From Sneathiella chinensis (GTDB lineage: Bacteria > Pseudomonadota > Alphaproteobacteria > Sneathiellales > Sneathiellaceae), in assembly GCF_012720115.1 (NCBI RefSeq), contig NZ_VNWN01000004.1:558001-622000 (forward strand): DNA of 64,000 bases. The letters run 5' to 3'. Below are positions 9,701-19,154 of the stretch, piece after piece (within the stretch, counting starts at the first letter, position 1; the number at the start of each line of letters is the position of its first letter). The notes under the pieces were generated by a model that worked only from the letters and a program-made list of their open reading frames with translations, was not told the DNA's origin and did not search any database. A program made the position numbers and the translations under genes.

Positions 9701-10475
9701 TTTCAATGATGCCCAGAACATGCTGGCCTGGATCATGTCCGAGAAGTGGCTCACAGCCAGGGCCGTTGTCGGGTTCTTCCCGGCGGCGCGGGACGGGGAT
9801 GATGTGATCCTCTATGAGGATGAAAGCCGGACCCGGGAAATTCACCGTTTCCATTATCTGCGTCAGCAGATGAACCGCAGCAACAAGCGGGCCAACCACT
9901 GCCTTGCGGACTATATTGCCCCGCTGGACATGGGCATTCCCGACTATATGGGTGTGTTTGCCGTAACTGGCGGTCTTGGGATCGAAAAGAAACTGGCGGA
10001 TTTCGAGCGGACCCATGACGATTACAGCAATATCCTGTTGAAAGCCCTTGCCGACCGGTTCGCCGAGGCAACAGCGGAATATATGCATGAAAAGGTTCGT
10101 CAGGAGTTGTGGGGCTATGCTGCGGACGAGCAATTGTCCAACGAGCAACTGATCAAGGAAGCCTATCGGGGTATTCGTCCGGCACCGGGTTATCCGGCCT
10201 GCCCGGACCATTCCGAAAAACCGGGGCTGTTTGAATTGCTGGAAGCAGAGGAGCGGGTTGGAATCTCGCTGACGGAAAGTTTCGCCATGTTGCCGGCGTC
10301 GTCCGTATCGGGGTTCTATTTCTCTCACCCTGAGGCCCGGTATTTCGGTGTCGGCAATATTGCGCAGGATCAGGTGGAGGATTACGCCCGGCGCCGTGGT
10401 GTTCCCGTCGAGACGGCCGAACGCTGGCTGGCATCGAACCTGTCCTATGATCACCGGCGGAAAGACAAGAAATAG
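6765..10475 (+). CDS. metH: Cobalamin-dependent methionine synthase
   Basis: Transfers a methyl group from 5-methyl-THF to homocysteine through cobalamin. The 1236-residue protein has all four modules in order. The homocysteine domain has GFNCALGA and the zinc cysteines of [11 protein letters not shown]. The pterin-binding domain begins at [14 protein letters not shown]. The B12 domain carries [10 protein letters not shown] with the cobalt ligand His761, plus [12 protein letters not shown] and IGGATTSK. The C-terminal SAM-binding reactivation domain contains [15 protein letters not shown]. Start chosen at ATG 6765 with AGGA eight bases upstream; an in-frame GTG at 6744 is less likely. It completes a regulator-metF-metH operon for methyl-group recycling. 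Confidence 0.98.
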   Translation: MKKSDAYLRLETALKDRILVLDGAMGTMIQSYKLSEEDYRGDAYRDSPIDLKGNNDLLSLTKPDVIETIHDQFMEAGADILETNTFNSTSIAQADYGLESEVYALNKASAELARQVADRWTAKTPDKPRFVAGVLGPTNRTASISPDVNDPGFRNVTFDQLVEAYDEALGGLVDGGADIVLIETVFDSLNCKAAIYAVLQYFDRTGVRRPVMISGTITDASGRTLSGQTAEAFWVSMAHAEPISVGFNCALGAKDLRPHVQAVSHVARTRISVHPNAGLPNELGEYDDTPAYMADQLKEFATSGLVNIVGGCCGTRPEHIAAIAEAVQDVAPRAIPDTEPLGALSGLEPLYLDDTVGFVNVGERTNVAGSAKFKKLVMNGDYDTALDVAREQVANGAQIVDVNMDDAMLDAHEAMVTFLNLIASEPDICRVPVMIDSSKWDVLEAGLKTVQGKGVVNSISLKEGEESFIEQARKIRRYGAAVIVMAFDETGQADTQERMIEICSRSYKILTETVGFPPEDVIFDPNIFPIATGIDEHRNFSKDYIEATKQIKASLPYAKVSGGVSNMSFSLRGNNPMREAMHAVFLYHAVNAGMDMGIVNAGQLAVYSDIPEDLRERIEDAVLNRRDDATERLLEVAEQAVGQKKSSADDLTWREGTVGERLTHALVKGISEYIEADTEEARQQVERPIQVIEGPLMDGMNVVGDLFGSGKMFLPQVVKSARVMKQAVAYLLPYIEKEKEKGGSLGAKGKVLMATVKGDVHDIGKNIVGVVLQCNNFEVIDLGVMVPYTKILETARKENVDIIGLSGLITPSLEEMATVAAEMQREDFDIPLLIGGATTSKVHTALKIEPQYNGSTIYVTDASRAVGIATALISEDGKAKLVSDIKSEYEQVRENYLRKAKPNAQATIEEARANRVQIEWDGYVPPKPSFIGLRQFDDIDLHDLVDYFDWSPFFRTWELAGHFPAILDDPVIGETAKELFNDAQNMLAWIMSEKWLTARAVVGFFPAARDGDDVILYEDESRTREIHRFHYLRQQMNRSNKRANHCLADYIAPLDMGIPDYMGVFAVTGGLGIEKKLADFERTHDDYSNILLKALADRFAEATAEYMHEKVRQELWGYAADEQLSNEQLIKEAYRGIRPAPGYPACPDHSEKPGLFELLEAEERVGISLTESFAMLPASSVSGFYFSHPEARYFGVGNIAQDQVEDYARRRGVPVETAERWLASNLSYDHRRKDKK

Positions 10476-10553
10476 ACCTGACGAATTCTTGATTTCCCTT
10501 TAGCCTGTTAATGGGGAAAAGTGATGCAGAAACCCTTGCCGAAAGGATGGTTG

Positions 10554-11015
10554 ATGCAAAAACTTTTCCCCTTTTTGCTGTCTGCAATGTTGTGTGTGAT
10601 CAGTCTGCCGGCTTCGGCCTTTGACGAGATCAATACCGGATTTCTGGGCAATCTGGCCCTGAAGGGGTATGATAGCGTCGAATACCATTCAAGCGCCCGC
10701 CCGGTTATGGGGAGCCCCTCCCTGACGGTGAACTGGAAGGGGGCCGTGTGGCGTTTTGCCAGTTCGGCGAACCGGGATTTGTTTGCCGCTGACCCCGAGC
10801 GCTACGCCCCGCAATATGGCGGCTATTGTTCCAACCAGATGAGCCTTGGAAACTTGTATGACAGCGATCCTGCCATCTGGCTTATCCATAAAGGCAAGCT
10901 GTATTTCTTTGGTCATCAGGCCGGGAAAGACCGGTGGACCCAAACCGGGATCGATGCGCGGATAGAGGATGCGGACCGGCATTGGCAGGACTATCTGACG
11001 GGGGCCAAGGGCTGA
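10554..11015 (+). CDS. Secreted YHS-domain protein
   Basis: Small periplasmic protein of 153 residues with a clear signal peptide (MQKLFPFLLSAMLCVISLPASA). The mature part has a YHS-like fold signature: LKGYDSVEYHSS, the WRFASSANRDLFAADPERY segment and YGGYCSNQM. YHS domains are found near metal-handling proteins, but the partner is unknown here. The ATG at 10554 has AAAGGA seven bases upstream and gives a clean leader; in-frame GTG and ATG codons at 10521 and 10524 would add eleven or ten residues. It lies 78 bases after metH and may be a separate unit. Confidence 0.8.
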   Translation: MQKLFPFLLSAMLCVISLPASAFDEINTGFLGNLALKGYDSVEYHSSARPVMGSPSLTVNWKGAVWRFASSANRDLFAADPERYAPQYGGYCSNQMSLGNLYDSDPAIWLIHKGKLYFFGHQAGKDRWTQTGIDARIEDADRHWQDYLTGAKG

Positions 11016-11073
11016 CCCCTTGCAAGGGACGGGATGAACAGTTTACTGTCTCCCCAAGGTGAGGGAGGTCAGA

Positions 11074-12006
11074 ATGAAATTTATCAGCTTTGAAGATGCG
11101 GATTCCAAATTATCCTGGACAGAAATGGCCGACGCCCTTGAGGCGGGGCATAAGCTGGACCGGGCAGAAATTGGGGATTTGCTGCTGTCGAAACAGGATC
11201 GCAGCCTGCTGAGCCGCGCCGCGTGGATTGACGGATTGGGGATTGCCCTGAAATCTGTGACGGTCTTTCCGGAAAACCCTGCCAAAACCCCGCCGGAACC
11301 GACGGTTCAGGGGGCCATGCTGATTTTCGGCAGTGAAAACGGTGCGCTGGAGGCCATTGTGGATGGGCCGTTGGTCACCAAGTGGAAAACAGCAGGGGAC
11401 AGTGTTCTCGGCGCCCGCTTGCTGGCCCGAAAAGACGCGGCGACCTATCTGGTGATCGGGGCCGGGACCGTGGCAAAATCCCTGTTTCAGGCTTATTCCG
11501 AAGTCTTTCCGGGACTGACGCGCTTTCTGATCTGGAACCGGACCCGGCAAAAGGCGGAACAATTGGCCGAGGAAATGCAGCAGGTCGGCCTAGCGGTTGA
11601 GGTGGCCGATGATCTGGCCATTGCGGTGGGGGAGGCGGATATCATTTCCACTGCGACCATGGCGAAATCCCCTGTCCTTCGCGGGGAATGGGTTCGTCCC
11701 GGTACCCATGTGGACCTGATCGGGGCGTATCGCCCGGACATGCGCGAGGCGGATGATGATCTGTTGTTGAAAGGGTCTCTGTTTGTGGATTCCCGCGAGA
11801 CCACCATTGGCGAAATCGGTGAGTTGATCATTCCCATGCAGGCGGGTGTTATATCCGCAGATCACGTTAAAGGGGATTTTATGGATCTTTGCAACGGTGC
11901 TGAGGGGCGGGTCTCTGACGAGGAAATCACCGTCTTCAAGAATGGCGGCGGTGCCCATCTGGACCTGATGACCGGGGCGATGATTGTCCGCCGGTCAGGC
12001 GCGTGA
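11074..12006 (+). CDS. Ornithine cyclodeaminase / mu-crystallin family protein
   Basis: NAD(P)-dependent protein of 310 residues. The substrate-side motif PLVTKWKTAGDSVLGARLLA corresponds to the family's K-T-A region, and the Rossmann motif is LVIGAGTVAKSLFQAY; STATMAKSPVLRGEWV and HVDLIGAYRPDMREAD are also family segments. Members include ornithine cyclodeaminase, alanine dehydrogenase, lysine cyclodeaminase and ketimine reductases, so the substrate cannot be assigned. The ATG at 11074 has GGAGG just upstream. Its 3' end overlaps the convergent unknown gene at 11995 by twelve bases. Confidence 0.82.
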   Translation: MKFISFEDADSKLSWTEMADALEAGHKLDRAEIGDLLLSKQDRSLLSRAAWIDGLGIALKSVTVFPENPAKTPPEPTVQGAMLIFGSENGALEAIVDGPLVTKWKTAGDSVLGARLLARKDAATYLVIGAGTVAKSLFQAYSEVFPGLTRFLIWNRTRQKAEQLAEEMQQVGLAVEVADDLAIAVGEADIISTATMAKSPVLRGEWVRPGTHVDLIGAYRPDMREADDDLLLKGSLFVDSRETTIGEIGELIIPMQAGVISADHVKGDFMDLCNGAEGRVSDEEITVFKNGGGAHLDLMTGAMIVRRSGA

Positions 12007-12510
12007 GAAATTCAGCAGGCTGGGGGCTTTTTCAATAATTTCCTGAAGGATCAGTTCGGCAGTGTTCAGGTCGTTAAGGGCATCCTCGCTGAGCATGCCC
12101 TGATATTTCGGGCGGTCCAGTTCGCTTTTCAGGCTGTATAGTCGGCGAAGCTCGGATGAGAACAGGTCCTTGGCGCCCAGCGGCAGGGTGGTGGCCGCGC
12201 TCAGGATATAGAAGAATTTCATGCTGGCCTGAATTTGTCGGTGTGCCACCACAATTTTCAGCATGTCATACTGATCCTGCAGGCCCTGAACATTGCCGGC
12301 CCCGATTTCCACATTTTGAAGGCGGGTTTCCACCAGAATGGACAGGGTGTCAAAGTCTGATGCCGTGCGAACAAACCTGTCATAGAGGGCGAAACTGTTC
12401 TTGGTGGCGCCATCCTCGACGGCCTGTGCAATGGTTTGAACGTCTCCGGCTTTTCGCTCCATTGCGGAAAGCATCTCGACGGCTTCGGACTTTTTGTATT
12501 TTTTTGCCAT
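11995..12510 (-). CDS. Conserved-looking protein of unknown function
   Basis: A 171-residue, mostly helical, soluble protein I do not recognise. It starts with a lysine-rich segment (MAKKYKKSEAVEML) and shows no signal peptide, cysteine motif or transmembrane span. A moderately hydrophobic stretch, MKFFYILSAATTLPLGAKDL, lies near the middle. Codon use and GC match the neighbours, and a purine-rich region precedes the ATG, so it is probably real. It is convergent with the ornithine cyclodeaminase-like gene, overlapping its end by twelve bases. No function is suggested. Confidence 0.6.
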   Translation of the reverse strand: MAKKYKKSEAVEMLSAMERKAGDVQTIAQAVEDGATKNSFALYDRFVRTASDFDTLSILVETRLQNVEIGAGNVQGLQDQYDMLKIVVAHRQIQASMKFFYILSAATTLPLGAKDLFSSELRRLYSLKSELDRPKYQGMLSEDALNDLNTAELILQEIIEKAPSLLNFSRA

Positions 12511-12599
12511 GATTCACGCGGATACAGGATTAAACCACACGGCCGGGAGGCCAGCGATTTACTGTAACGATCCTGCGTCGGTTGCCAACTGCTTTTTGG

Positions 12600-13763
12600 T
12601 CAGGGCGTTAAAGAATATACCGCCAACCTGTTCTTTAACCCCTTCAGGGTGAATTCTCCTATAAGCTGTGTTTCCCGGTCTATCTTTGACGCAAAGATAT
12701 CTGACACCAGAAGGGCGTGTCCGGTCTCCTTGGTCAGGCTTTCCAGGCGGGACGCAAGGTTGACGGCCGGTCCCATGACCGTGAAATCCAGCCGATCCTC
12801 GGCCCCCACATTGCCATACAGGGCCTTACCGAAATGAAGGCCGATCCCGACATGAATTTCCGGCTGGCCGCCCCGTTGCCTGCGGACGTTTATGGCCTTC
12901 AGGGCCGACAGGCAATCCTCGGCGGCTTCCAGTGCGGATTGGCAGTTTTCCTCGGGCGGGGTGGTGTCGGTCACCGGGAAGATGGCAAGAACGGCATCGC
13001 CGATAAATTTCAGGATTTCACCATTTCGGTGCTTCAGGGCATCGGATACGGTCTGGAAATACTCATTCAGAAGACCGAAAACCTCCTCCTGTGAGCGGGT
13101 TTCGGAAATACTGGTAAAGTTGCGCAGGTCACAAAACCAGAGCGCGGCCTCTATGGCCTCTCCGCTGCCGCGCTGGATGGTCCCGTTGAGGATGCGCTCG
13201 CCTGTTCGGTGGCCGGTATAGGTATCCAGAAGGGTGACGGCAATTGTTCGTGTTGCGTGTACCTCGATGATCGGGGCGATATAGTTGACCAACTCCTGCA
13301 GGTCGAGGATATCCTGATCGGAAAAGCCGTCTTTGTGGCGGGTGCAATAGGTGACCAGACTGGTCGATCCGTCCATAAACCCGAGGGGCAGCATGATATA
13401 ATCCGTATAGCCGGCGACCTGCTGTTCAAACAGGACCAGATGGTCCTTGCCGGGGACCAGTTCGTCCAGACGCTTTCGGAACATGGTCTTGTGATCATGC
13501 ACCCATTCCGCCGGGCTGCCATAGTAGCTGGAGGAGGAGCGGATGCCATGTTCCCCGCCCCACGTGGAGGCTTTGTTATCCGTGTCGTTCCAGTAATAGG
13601 TGCAGACATCAAGCTGGGGATGAATGGTCTGGAAGCCGATCCGAAGGCGGTCGAGGGGAATCCCATCCTGTCTGATGCGGCGGCAAAGCGTATCCACAAA
13701 GTCCAGCGGATCCGGCAGAAGGCGTCCCTCCGTCAGGAGCCAGTGCTTCGTTCCATCGATCAT
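12600..13763 (-). CDS. Class III adenylate/guanylate cyclase with N-terminal sensor-like domain
   Basis: Soluble nucleotide cyclase of 387 residues. The C-terminal catalytic domain (about residues 190-385) contains the metal-binding aspartates in WFCDLRNFTSISE and ILKFIGDAVLAIFP, then VGIGLHFGKALYGNVGAEDR and the MGPAVNLASRLESLTK region. The N-terminal half (about 1-185) has no membrane span and looks like a GAF-type or similar small-molecule domain (LPLGFMDGSTSLVTYCTR), but I cannot name it. I start at ATG 13763, which has AAAGGTG six bases upstream, rather than the longer frame to 13835. This class is common in Rhizobiales and relatives; cAMP is the likely product. Confidence 0.88.
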   Translation of the reverse strand: MIDGTKHWLLTEGRLLPDPLDFVDTLCRRIRQDGIPLDRLRIGFQTIHPQLDVCTYYWNDTDNKASTWGGEHGIRSSSSYYGSPAEWVHDHKTMFRKRLDELVPGKDHLVLFEQQVAGYTDYIMLPLGFMDGSTSLVTYCTRHKDGFSDQDILDLQELVNYIAPIIEVHATRTIAVTLLDTYTGHRTGERILNGTIQRGSGEAIEAALWFCDLRNFTSISETRSQEEVFGLLNEYFQTVSDALKHRNGEILKFIGDAVLAIFPVTDTTPPEENCQSALEAAEDCLSALKAINVRRQRGGQPEIHVGIGLHFGKALYGNVGAEDRLDFTVMGPAVNLASRLESLTKETGHALLVSDIFASKIDRETQLIGEFTLKGLKNRLAVYSLTP

Positions 13764-13899
13764 CAATTCACCTTTATCTGTTGAAGGCGTGTTGCCTCCG
13801 GGGCAGGATCGGATAAACTTATATAAGTGGGGCAAAGTCTAGACCGGGACCGAGAGGAATTCCAGACAGGACTGGCGGCAATAACAGGAGGGGGGCGAT

Positions 13900-14775
13900 A
13901 TGACGCATAAGGGGATCATTCTGGCAGGGGGAACCGGGTCACGGTTGCACCCGCTTACCCTTGGCGTCAGCAAGCAACTGATGCCGGTCTATGACAAGCC
14001 CATGATTTATTACCCGCTGACGACGCTGATGCTGGCAGGGGTGCGGGATATCCTGATCATCACCACCCCGGAAGAACAATCCGCCTTCAGGCGCCTGCTG
14101 GGGGATGGCTCGAAATGGGGCCTGAACCTTGTCTATGCGGTCCAGCCCAGCCCCGATGGTCTGGCGCAGGCCTTCCTGATCGGCGAGGACTTTATCGGGG
14201 AGGATCCGTCTGTCCTGATTTTGGGCGATAATATCTATTATGCCACCCAGTTTTCAAAGGCGCTTCAGAATGCGGCAAGCCAAACGGAAGGGGCAACCGT
14301 TTTTGGGTATCATGTGTCCAACCCGTCTGATTATGGTGTGGCGGAGTTCGATGGGGATGGCCGGGTGATCGGGGTCGAGGAAAAGCCGGCCAAGCCCAAA
14401 TCCAACTTTGCGATCACGGGCTTGTATTTCTATGACAATCAGGTGGTTCGGCTGGCCAAAAGCCTGAAGCCGAGCGCCCGCGGGGAGTTGGAGATAACGG
14501 ATCTTAACCGGTTATATCTTGAGAAAGGGTTGCTTCGTATGGAGTTTCTGGGCCGGGGAAGTGCGTGGCTGGATACGGGAACCCATGATCACCTGATGGA
14601 GGCGGCCTCTTTTGTCCAGACCATCGAGAAGCGGCAGGGCCTGAAGGTCGCCTGCCCCGAAGAGATTGCCTATCAGCGGGGATATATCAGCGGCCCAGAA
14701 CTTCGCGCCCTAGCGGAGCCCCTGATGAAAAGCGGGTATGGGGAATATCTGCTGTCCCTGCTCCCGCAGGGATAG
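13900..14775 (+). CDS. rmlA: Glucose-1-phosphate thymidylyltransferase
   Basis: Makes dTDP-glucose from dTTP and glucose-1-phosphate, the first step of dTDP-L-rhamnose synthesis. The 291-residue protein opens with [20 protein letters not shown], followed by [20 protein letters not shown], and has [10 protein letters not shown] (metal-binding Asp), [20 protein letters not shown] and [18 protein letters not shown], all diagnostic of RmlA. The ATG is preceded by a strong AGGAGGGGG site. The other rml genes (B, C, D) are not adjacent, which is unusual since they normally cluster; here it stands alone between the cyclase and the cys genes. Confidence 0.95.
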   Translation: MTHKGIILAGGTGSRLHPLTLGVSKQLMPVYDKPMIYYPLTTLMLAGVRDILIITTPEEQSAFRRLLGDGSKWGLNLVYAVQPSPDGLAQAFLIGEDFIGEDPSVLILGDNIYYATQFSKALQNAASQTEGATVFGYHVSNPSDYGVAEFDGDGRVIGVEEKPAKPKSNFAITGLYFYDNQVVRLAKSLKPSARGELEITDLNRLYLEKGLLRMEFLGRGSAWLDTGTHDHLMEAASFVQTIEKRQGLKVACPEEIAYQRGYISGPELRALAEPLMKSGYGEYLLSLLPQG

Positions 14776-14797
14776 GGAGCCCGGCTTGCGGGCTCCC
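14775..14797. terminator. Hairpin between convergent rmlA and cysNC
   Basis: Perfect 9-bp stem GGGAGCCCG / CGGGCTCCC with a 5-base loop, starting at the rmlA stop codon. It lacks a T run on either side, so it is only terminator-like. It lies in the gap between convergent genes. Confidence 0.5.
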
Positions 14798-14809
14798 CGG
14801 TCAGGTTCG

Positions 14810-16708
14810 TCAGATGAACCGGTTTTCCTTCAGGTAGGCGATGATGTTATCGGCTGCCTGTTCGACGCTGGTGGTGGCACCGTCAATAATGATCTCGGCA
14901 TTTTCCGGCCGTTCATAGGCTGAATCGATACCGGTAAAGTTCTTGATCTCGCCAGCGCGGGCCTTGGCGTACAGTCCCTTGATGTCGCGTTCTTCACAGA
15001 CTTCAAGCGGGGTGTCCACAAAGACCTCGATAAACTCGCCTTCTTCCAGCAGGCCACGGGCCATCTGGCGTTCGCTGCGGAACGGCGAAATGAACGAGAC
15101 CAGCGAGATCAGTCCCGCATCCACGAACAGTTTCGCGGTTTCACCCACCCGGCGGATATTTTCCACCCGGTCCGCGTCGGTAAAGCCAAGGTCCTTGTTC
15201 AGGCCATGACGGACATTGTCCCCGTCTAGCAGATAGGTGTGCTTGCCAAGGGCGTGCAGCTTTTTCTCCACCATGTTGGCAATGGTCGATTTGCCGGAAC
15301 CGGACAGGCCCGTAAACCACAGGACGGATGCCTTCTGGCTTTTCTGTTCGGACCGGGTCGCCTTGTCGATATCCACGGATTGCCAGTGGATGTTGTCGGC
15401 GCGGCGCAGCGGGAAGTCGATGACACCGGCGGCGACCGTCGCGTTGCTGAACCGGTCAATCAGAATGAAGGAACCGGTCTGGCGATTGTCCGCATACGGG
15501 TCAAAGGCAATGGGCTTGTCGAGGGCAAAGTTACAAATGCCGATCTCGTTCAGCGCCAGGGTCTTGGACGCCACATGCTCCAGCGTGTTGACATTGACCT
15601 TGTATTTCAGGCTTGAAACCCGGCCGGTTGTCGTGCTGGTTCCCAGTTTCAGGATATAGTTCCGACCGGGAAGCAGGTCTTCCTCGCTCATCCAGACAAG
15701 TTTGGCCTCGAACTGGTCGGCGCAGGCCGGACGGTCCTGCAATCCTGCCAGCATATCGCCGCGGCTGATGTCAATCTCGTCCTCAAGAACAAGGGTGACC
15801 GCCTGACCGGCAAAGGCTTCTTCCAGATCGCCGTCAAAGGTGACAATCCGCTTGACCGTGCTGGTCTTGCCAGAGGCAGGCACCACAATGCCATCCCCGA
15901 CCTTGACGCGGCCGCTGGCGATGGTGCCGGAGAAACCCCGGAAATCCAGATTGGGTCGGTTGACCCATTGAACCGGCATGCGGAACGGCTTGGCATCCAG
16001 ATCCTGATCGATCTGGACGGTTTCCAGATAGTCGATCAGCGCCGGGCCGGAATACCAGGGGGTATTCTCGCTGTTTGCAATGATATTGTCCCCTTCCAGC
16101 GCGGACAGGGGAATGGCCATGATTTCATCGAAACCAAGCTGGTTGGCAAACGCCTCGTAGGAGGAACGGATGTCCTCGAACACGGTTTCGCTGTAATCCA
16201 TCAGGTCCATCTTGTTGACGGCCAGAACCACCTTGCGGATCCCGAGAAGCGAGACCAGAAAGCTGTGGCGCTGGGTCTGGGTCAGGATGCCTTTACGGGC
16301 ATCGACCAGAATGATGGCAACATCCGCCGTTGAGGCGCCGGTGACCATGTTGCGGGTATATTGTTCATGACCCGGCGTATCGGCGACGATGAACTTGCGC
16401 TTGTCCGTGGCAAAGAAGCGATAGGCCACGTCAATGGTGATGCCTTGTTCCCGTTCGGCCTGAAGGCCATCCAGAAGAAGCGCATAGTCAATATTTCCGC
16501 CTTGTGTGCCGACCCGCTTGCTTTCGGCGGCCAGTGTCGCGAGCTGGTCTTCGAACAGCATCTTGGAGTCCCACAGCAGGCGGCCGATCAGTGTGCTTTT
16601 CCCGTCATCCACACTGCCGCAGGTGATAAAGCGGAGCATGCCCTTGCTTTCCTGTGCTTTCAGGTATTCCTCGACCGAGGCGGGCGTTTGTTGAGCGTGA
16701 ATATTCAT
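14810..16708 (-). CDS. cysNC: Bifunctional sulfate adenylyltransferase subunit 1 / adenylylsulfate kinase
   Basis: Fusion of CysN (GTPase subunit of ATP sulfurylase) and CysC (APS kinase), 632 residues. The N-terminal GTPase carries [16 protein letters not shown] (P-loop), [17 protein letters not shown] and NKMDLMDY, then elongation-factor-like beta domains to about residue 440. The kinase half begins near residue 455 with [20 protein letters not shown] and ends with [16 protein letters not shown]. With CysD it converts sulfate to APS, then to PAPS. Its ATG overlaps the cysD stop by one base. The fusion is common in Rhizobiales, where nodQ is the related form. Confidence 0.96.
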   Translation of the reverse strand: MNIHAQQTPASVEEYLKAQESKGMLRFITCGSVDDGKSTLIGRLLWDSKMLFEDQLATLAAESKRVGTQGGNIDYALLLDGLQAEREQGITIDVAYRFFATDKRKFIVADTPGHEQYTRNMVTGASTADVAIILVDARKGILTQTQRHSFLVSLLGIRKVVLAVNKMDLMDYSETVFEDIRSSYEAFANQLGFDEIMAIPLSALEGDNIIANSENTPWYSGPALIDYLETVQIDQDLDAKPFRMPVQWVNRPNLDFRGFSGTIASGRVKVGDGIVVPASGKTSTVKRIVTFDGDLEEAFAGQAVTLVLEDEIDISRGDMLAGLQDRPACADQFEAKLVWMSEEDLLPGRNYILKLGTSTTTGRVSSLKYKVNVNTLEHVASKTLALNEIGICNFALDKPIAFDPYADNRQTGSFILIDRFSNATVAAGVIDFPLRRADNIHWQSVDIDKATRSEQKSQKASVLWFTGLSGSGKSTIANMVEKKLHALGKHTYLLDGDNVRHGLNKDLGFTDADRVENIRRVGETAKLFVDAGLISLVSFISPFRSERQMARGLLEEGEFIEVFVDTPLEVCEERDIKGLYAKARAGEIKNFTGIDSAYERPENAEIIIDGATTSVEQAADNIIAYLKENRFI

Positions 16709-17616
16709 CAGAAATAGCCCTCCTGCTTTTTCTTCTCCATGGAGCCGGACTGGTCCTTGTCAATGAGGCGGCCCTGACGTTCGGATGTGCGTGCGACCAG
16801 CATCTCCTGAATAATTTCGGGCAAGGTGGAAGCTGTTGATTCAACGGCCCCCGTAAGCGGGTAGCAGCCAAGGGTCCGGAACCGGACAGATTTCATTTCG
16901 GGCGTTTCGCCAGCCTCAAGCGGCATCCGCTCGTCATCGACCATGATCAACATGCCGTCCCGGTTCACGACGGGGCGTTCCTTGGCGAAATACAGGGGAA
17001 CAATGGGAATATTTTCCAGATAGATATATTGCCAGATATCAAGCTCGGTCCAGTTGGACAGGGGGAAGGCACGAATGCTTTCGCCTTTCTTGACGCGGGC
17101 GTTGAACACATTCCACAGTTCCGGGCGCTGGTTCTTCGGGTCCCAGCGGTGGTTTTCCGTGCGGAAGGAAAAGATCCGTTCCTTGGCGCGAGAGGCTTCC
17201 TCGTCCCGCCGGGCGCCGCCGAAAGCCGCATCAAAGCGATACTGGTTCAGGGCCTGCTTCAACCCTTCGGTCTTCATCACGTCCGTATGCAGGGCCGACC
17301 CATGGGTGAAGGGGCCAATCCCCTGTTCAACACCATCCGGGTTGATATGGACAAGCAGATCAAGATCGTAGTCCTTGACCAGTTGATCCCGGAACTCGAT
17401 CATTTCCCGGAACTTCCATGTGGTGTCCACATGCAGAAGGGGAAAGGGAATGGGGGATGGGTAAAAGGCCTTGCGCGCAAGGTGCAGGAGGACTGAAGAG
17501 TCCTTGCCGATAGAGTACAGCATGACCGGTTTCTCAAACTCGGCGGCCACCTCACGGAATATGTGAATGCTTTCTGCTTCAAGCTGTCGCAGATGTGTCA
17601 ATCGGTTGTGTGTCAT
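16708..17616 (-). CDS. cysD: Sulfate adenylyltransferase subunit 2
   Basis: PP-loop ATPase subunit of ATP sulfurylase, 302 residues. The ATP-pyrophosphatase motif [18 protein letters not shown] lies near residue 35, with the downstream [20 protein letters not shown] and [13 protein letters not shown] segments of CysD and a C-terminal [12 protein letters not shown]. The start at ATG 17616, preceded by GAGAA, gives the normal CysD N-terminus ([20 protein letters not shown]). A longer frame to 17691 would add 25 residues of unrelated sequence. It is the first gene of a cysD-cysNC operon supplying activated sulfate for cysteine or sulfated products. No reductase genes are adjacent. Confidence 0.96.
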   Translation of the reverse strand: MTHNRLTHLRQLEAESIHIFREVAAEFEKPVMLYSIGKDSSVLLHLARKAFYPSPIPFPLLHVDTTWKFREMIEFRDQLVKDYDLDLLVHINPDGVEQGIGPFTHGSALHTDVMKTEGLKQALNQYRFDAAFGGARRDEEASRAKERIFSFRTENHRWDPKNQRPELWNVFNARVKKGESIRAFPLSNWTELDIWQYIYLENIPIVPLYFAKERPVVNRDGMLIMVDDERMPLEAGETPEMKSVRFRTLGCYPLTGAVESTASTLPEIIQEMLVARTSERQGRLIDKDQSGSMEKKKQEGYF

Positions 17617-17883
17617 GCTTTTCTCAATAAATACTGACAATATGAAAACAATGTCTTTTCCTGAAATAACGATATTTTCCGGCTTCCACAAGGGGGTAGG
17701 TCAAATATTTTTGAAATTTTTGTGTAAAACAAATAATTAAACACAATTTTAGTGTGAAAAAGGCGTGTGGTGGCTGAGAGAACGGCATGGCCTTGTTCTC
17801 TGGAAATGTTTAATAATCTGATTTTCTTGACATAATAGGCTGGCCAATCAAATGTGAGTCATGCTTCACACGGATCGGAATGA

Positions 17884-18522
17884 ATGCCGGATATTCTAAG
17901 AAAACTGCCGGAAACAGGCCCCTATATTGCCTGCCCGGAATGCGACCTGATACACGAACGGGGCCGGATGAGGCCCGGTCATGTGGGTGTTTGTCGTCGC
18001 TGTGGGGCGGTGCTTTTCAAGTCGCAGCATAACAGCCTTGACCGGACGCTGGCCCTGTCGCTCAGCGGTATCGTGTTCTTTCTGCTGGCCAGCTATTTCC
18101 CGCTGCTGTCTTTCCGTATGGAAGGGGCGTTTCGTTCCAACCAGTTGCTGGATGGCACCTTTGAATTTGTAAACGAAGGTTATTTCTTCCTTGCGGTCGT
18201 GGTGCTGGTATCCAGCGTCCTTGCGCCGTTTCTGGTGCTGGTCCTTGTCTCCAGTATCCTGCTGCCGCTGAAGTTCGGCGTCCTGCCATTTGCGGTAAAG
18301 TCACAGGTCCGCATTCTGGAACAGATCCGTCCGTGGGCCATGGCAGAGATTTTTCTGCTGGGCATTCTGGTGGCCTTTGTAAAGCTGGGGGATTTTGCAG
18401 AAGTGTCCGTGGGCGTCTCCTTTTACTCTCTGGCCATGATGGTTGTGGCGACGGTACTGGCTTTTACCACGCTGGATGAACACGAACTCTGGTCCCGGAT
18501 CAGGGAAGTGGAAAACGGATGA
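17884..18522 (+). CDS. pqiA: PqiA-like inner-membrane protein, first copy
   Basis: Paraquat-inducible protein A domain, 212 residues, equivalent to one half of the E. coli PqiA. The N-terminus has a paired zinc-ribbon-like motif, CPECDLIHERG and CRRCGAVL, followed by about four hydrophobic spans (LALSLSGIVFFLLASYFPLL and later). It is predicted to sit in the inner membrane beneath the PqiB tunnel and load or accept lipids. The next gene overlaps it by four bases (ATGA). Two single-domain pqiA genes in place of one two-domain gene is a recurring arrangement in alphaproteobacteria. The 267-base gap upstream to cysD is AT-rich, with a possible TTGACA at 17827 but no convincing -10. Confidence 0.86.
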   Translation: MPDILRKLPETGPYIACPECDLIHERGRMRPGHVGVCRRCGAVLFKSQHNSLDRTLALSLSGIVFFLLASYFPLLSFRMEGAFRSNQLLDGTFEFVNEGYFFLAVVVLVSSVLAPFLVLVLVSSILLPLKFGVLPFAVKSQVRILEQIRPWAMAEIFLLGILVAFVKLGDFAEVSVGVSFYSLAMMVVATVLAFTTLDEHELWSRIREVENG

Positions 18523-19154
18523 CAAAGCCAAGAACAGCCCGGTCCATAGGCGCGGCCTCCTGCAAGGGATGCGGATTGCTGGTCGAGGTGTCGGATGCAC
18601 CAAAGGCGTTGCATCACTGCCCCCGTTGTCACACCGCGGTTTATCAAAGAATTCCCGACAGTCTGGCCCGCACATGGGCGTTCCTGCTGGCGGCGATGGC
18701 GCTTTATATTCCGGCCAACCTGTATCCGATCCTGACCCTCGTATCCTTTGGACAGAAGAACAGCGATACGATCATCAGTGGCGTGTTCTCGTTAATGGGG
18801 GCCGGGCAGTGGTCCATTGCCCTGATTGTTTTCGTGGCCAGTGTTCTTGTCCCGATTGTCAAGATTGTGGTCCTGTTGTTCCTTGTCTTGTCGGTCCAGC
18901 TCAAAATACAATGGCGGCCGGATGTGAGAACCCGCATGTATCGGGTGACCGAACTGGTGGGGCGCTGGTCCATGGTGGATATCTTCATGATTTCGATCCT
19001 GATCGCGCTGGTCAAGCTGCAGGCCCTTGCCAATGTGGATGCGGGGCCGGGGGCTGCGGCCTTTGCCGCGGTCGTGATTTTAACAATGTTGGCCGCCATG
19101 TCCTTTGATCCGCGTTTGATCTGGGACGTACTGGAGGAAGAAACGAATGAGTGA
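18519..19154 (+). CDS. pqiA: PqiA-like inner-membrane protein, second copy
   Basis: Second PqiA-type domain as a separate 211-residue gene. It repeats the architecture of its upstream neighbour: a cysteine pair CKGCGLLVEV and CPRCHTAVYQ near the start, then four hydrophobic segments beginning at WAFLLAAMALYIPANLYPIL. The ATG overlaps the previous stop, and its own end overlaps the pqiB start by eight bases, showing strong translational coupling. Together the two proteins should reproduce the tandem PqiA of gammaproteobacteria as a heterodimer (inference). Confidence 0.85.
   Translation: MTKPRTARSIGAASCKGCGLLVEVSDAPKALHHCPRCHTAVYQRIPDSLARTWAFLLAAMALYIPANLYPILTLVSFGQKNSDTIISGVFSLMGAGQWSIALIVFVASVLVPIVKIVVLLFLVLSVQLKIQWRPDVRTRMYRVTELVGRWSMVDIFMISILIALVKLQALANVDAGPGAAAFAAVVILTMLAAMSFDPRLIWDVLEEETNE

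Noticed and set aside
17827-17855. Possible promoter for pqiA with TTGACA
   Set aside because: The -35 is perfect, but no acceptable -10 lies 16-18 bases downstream.
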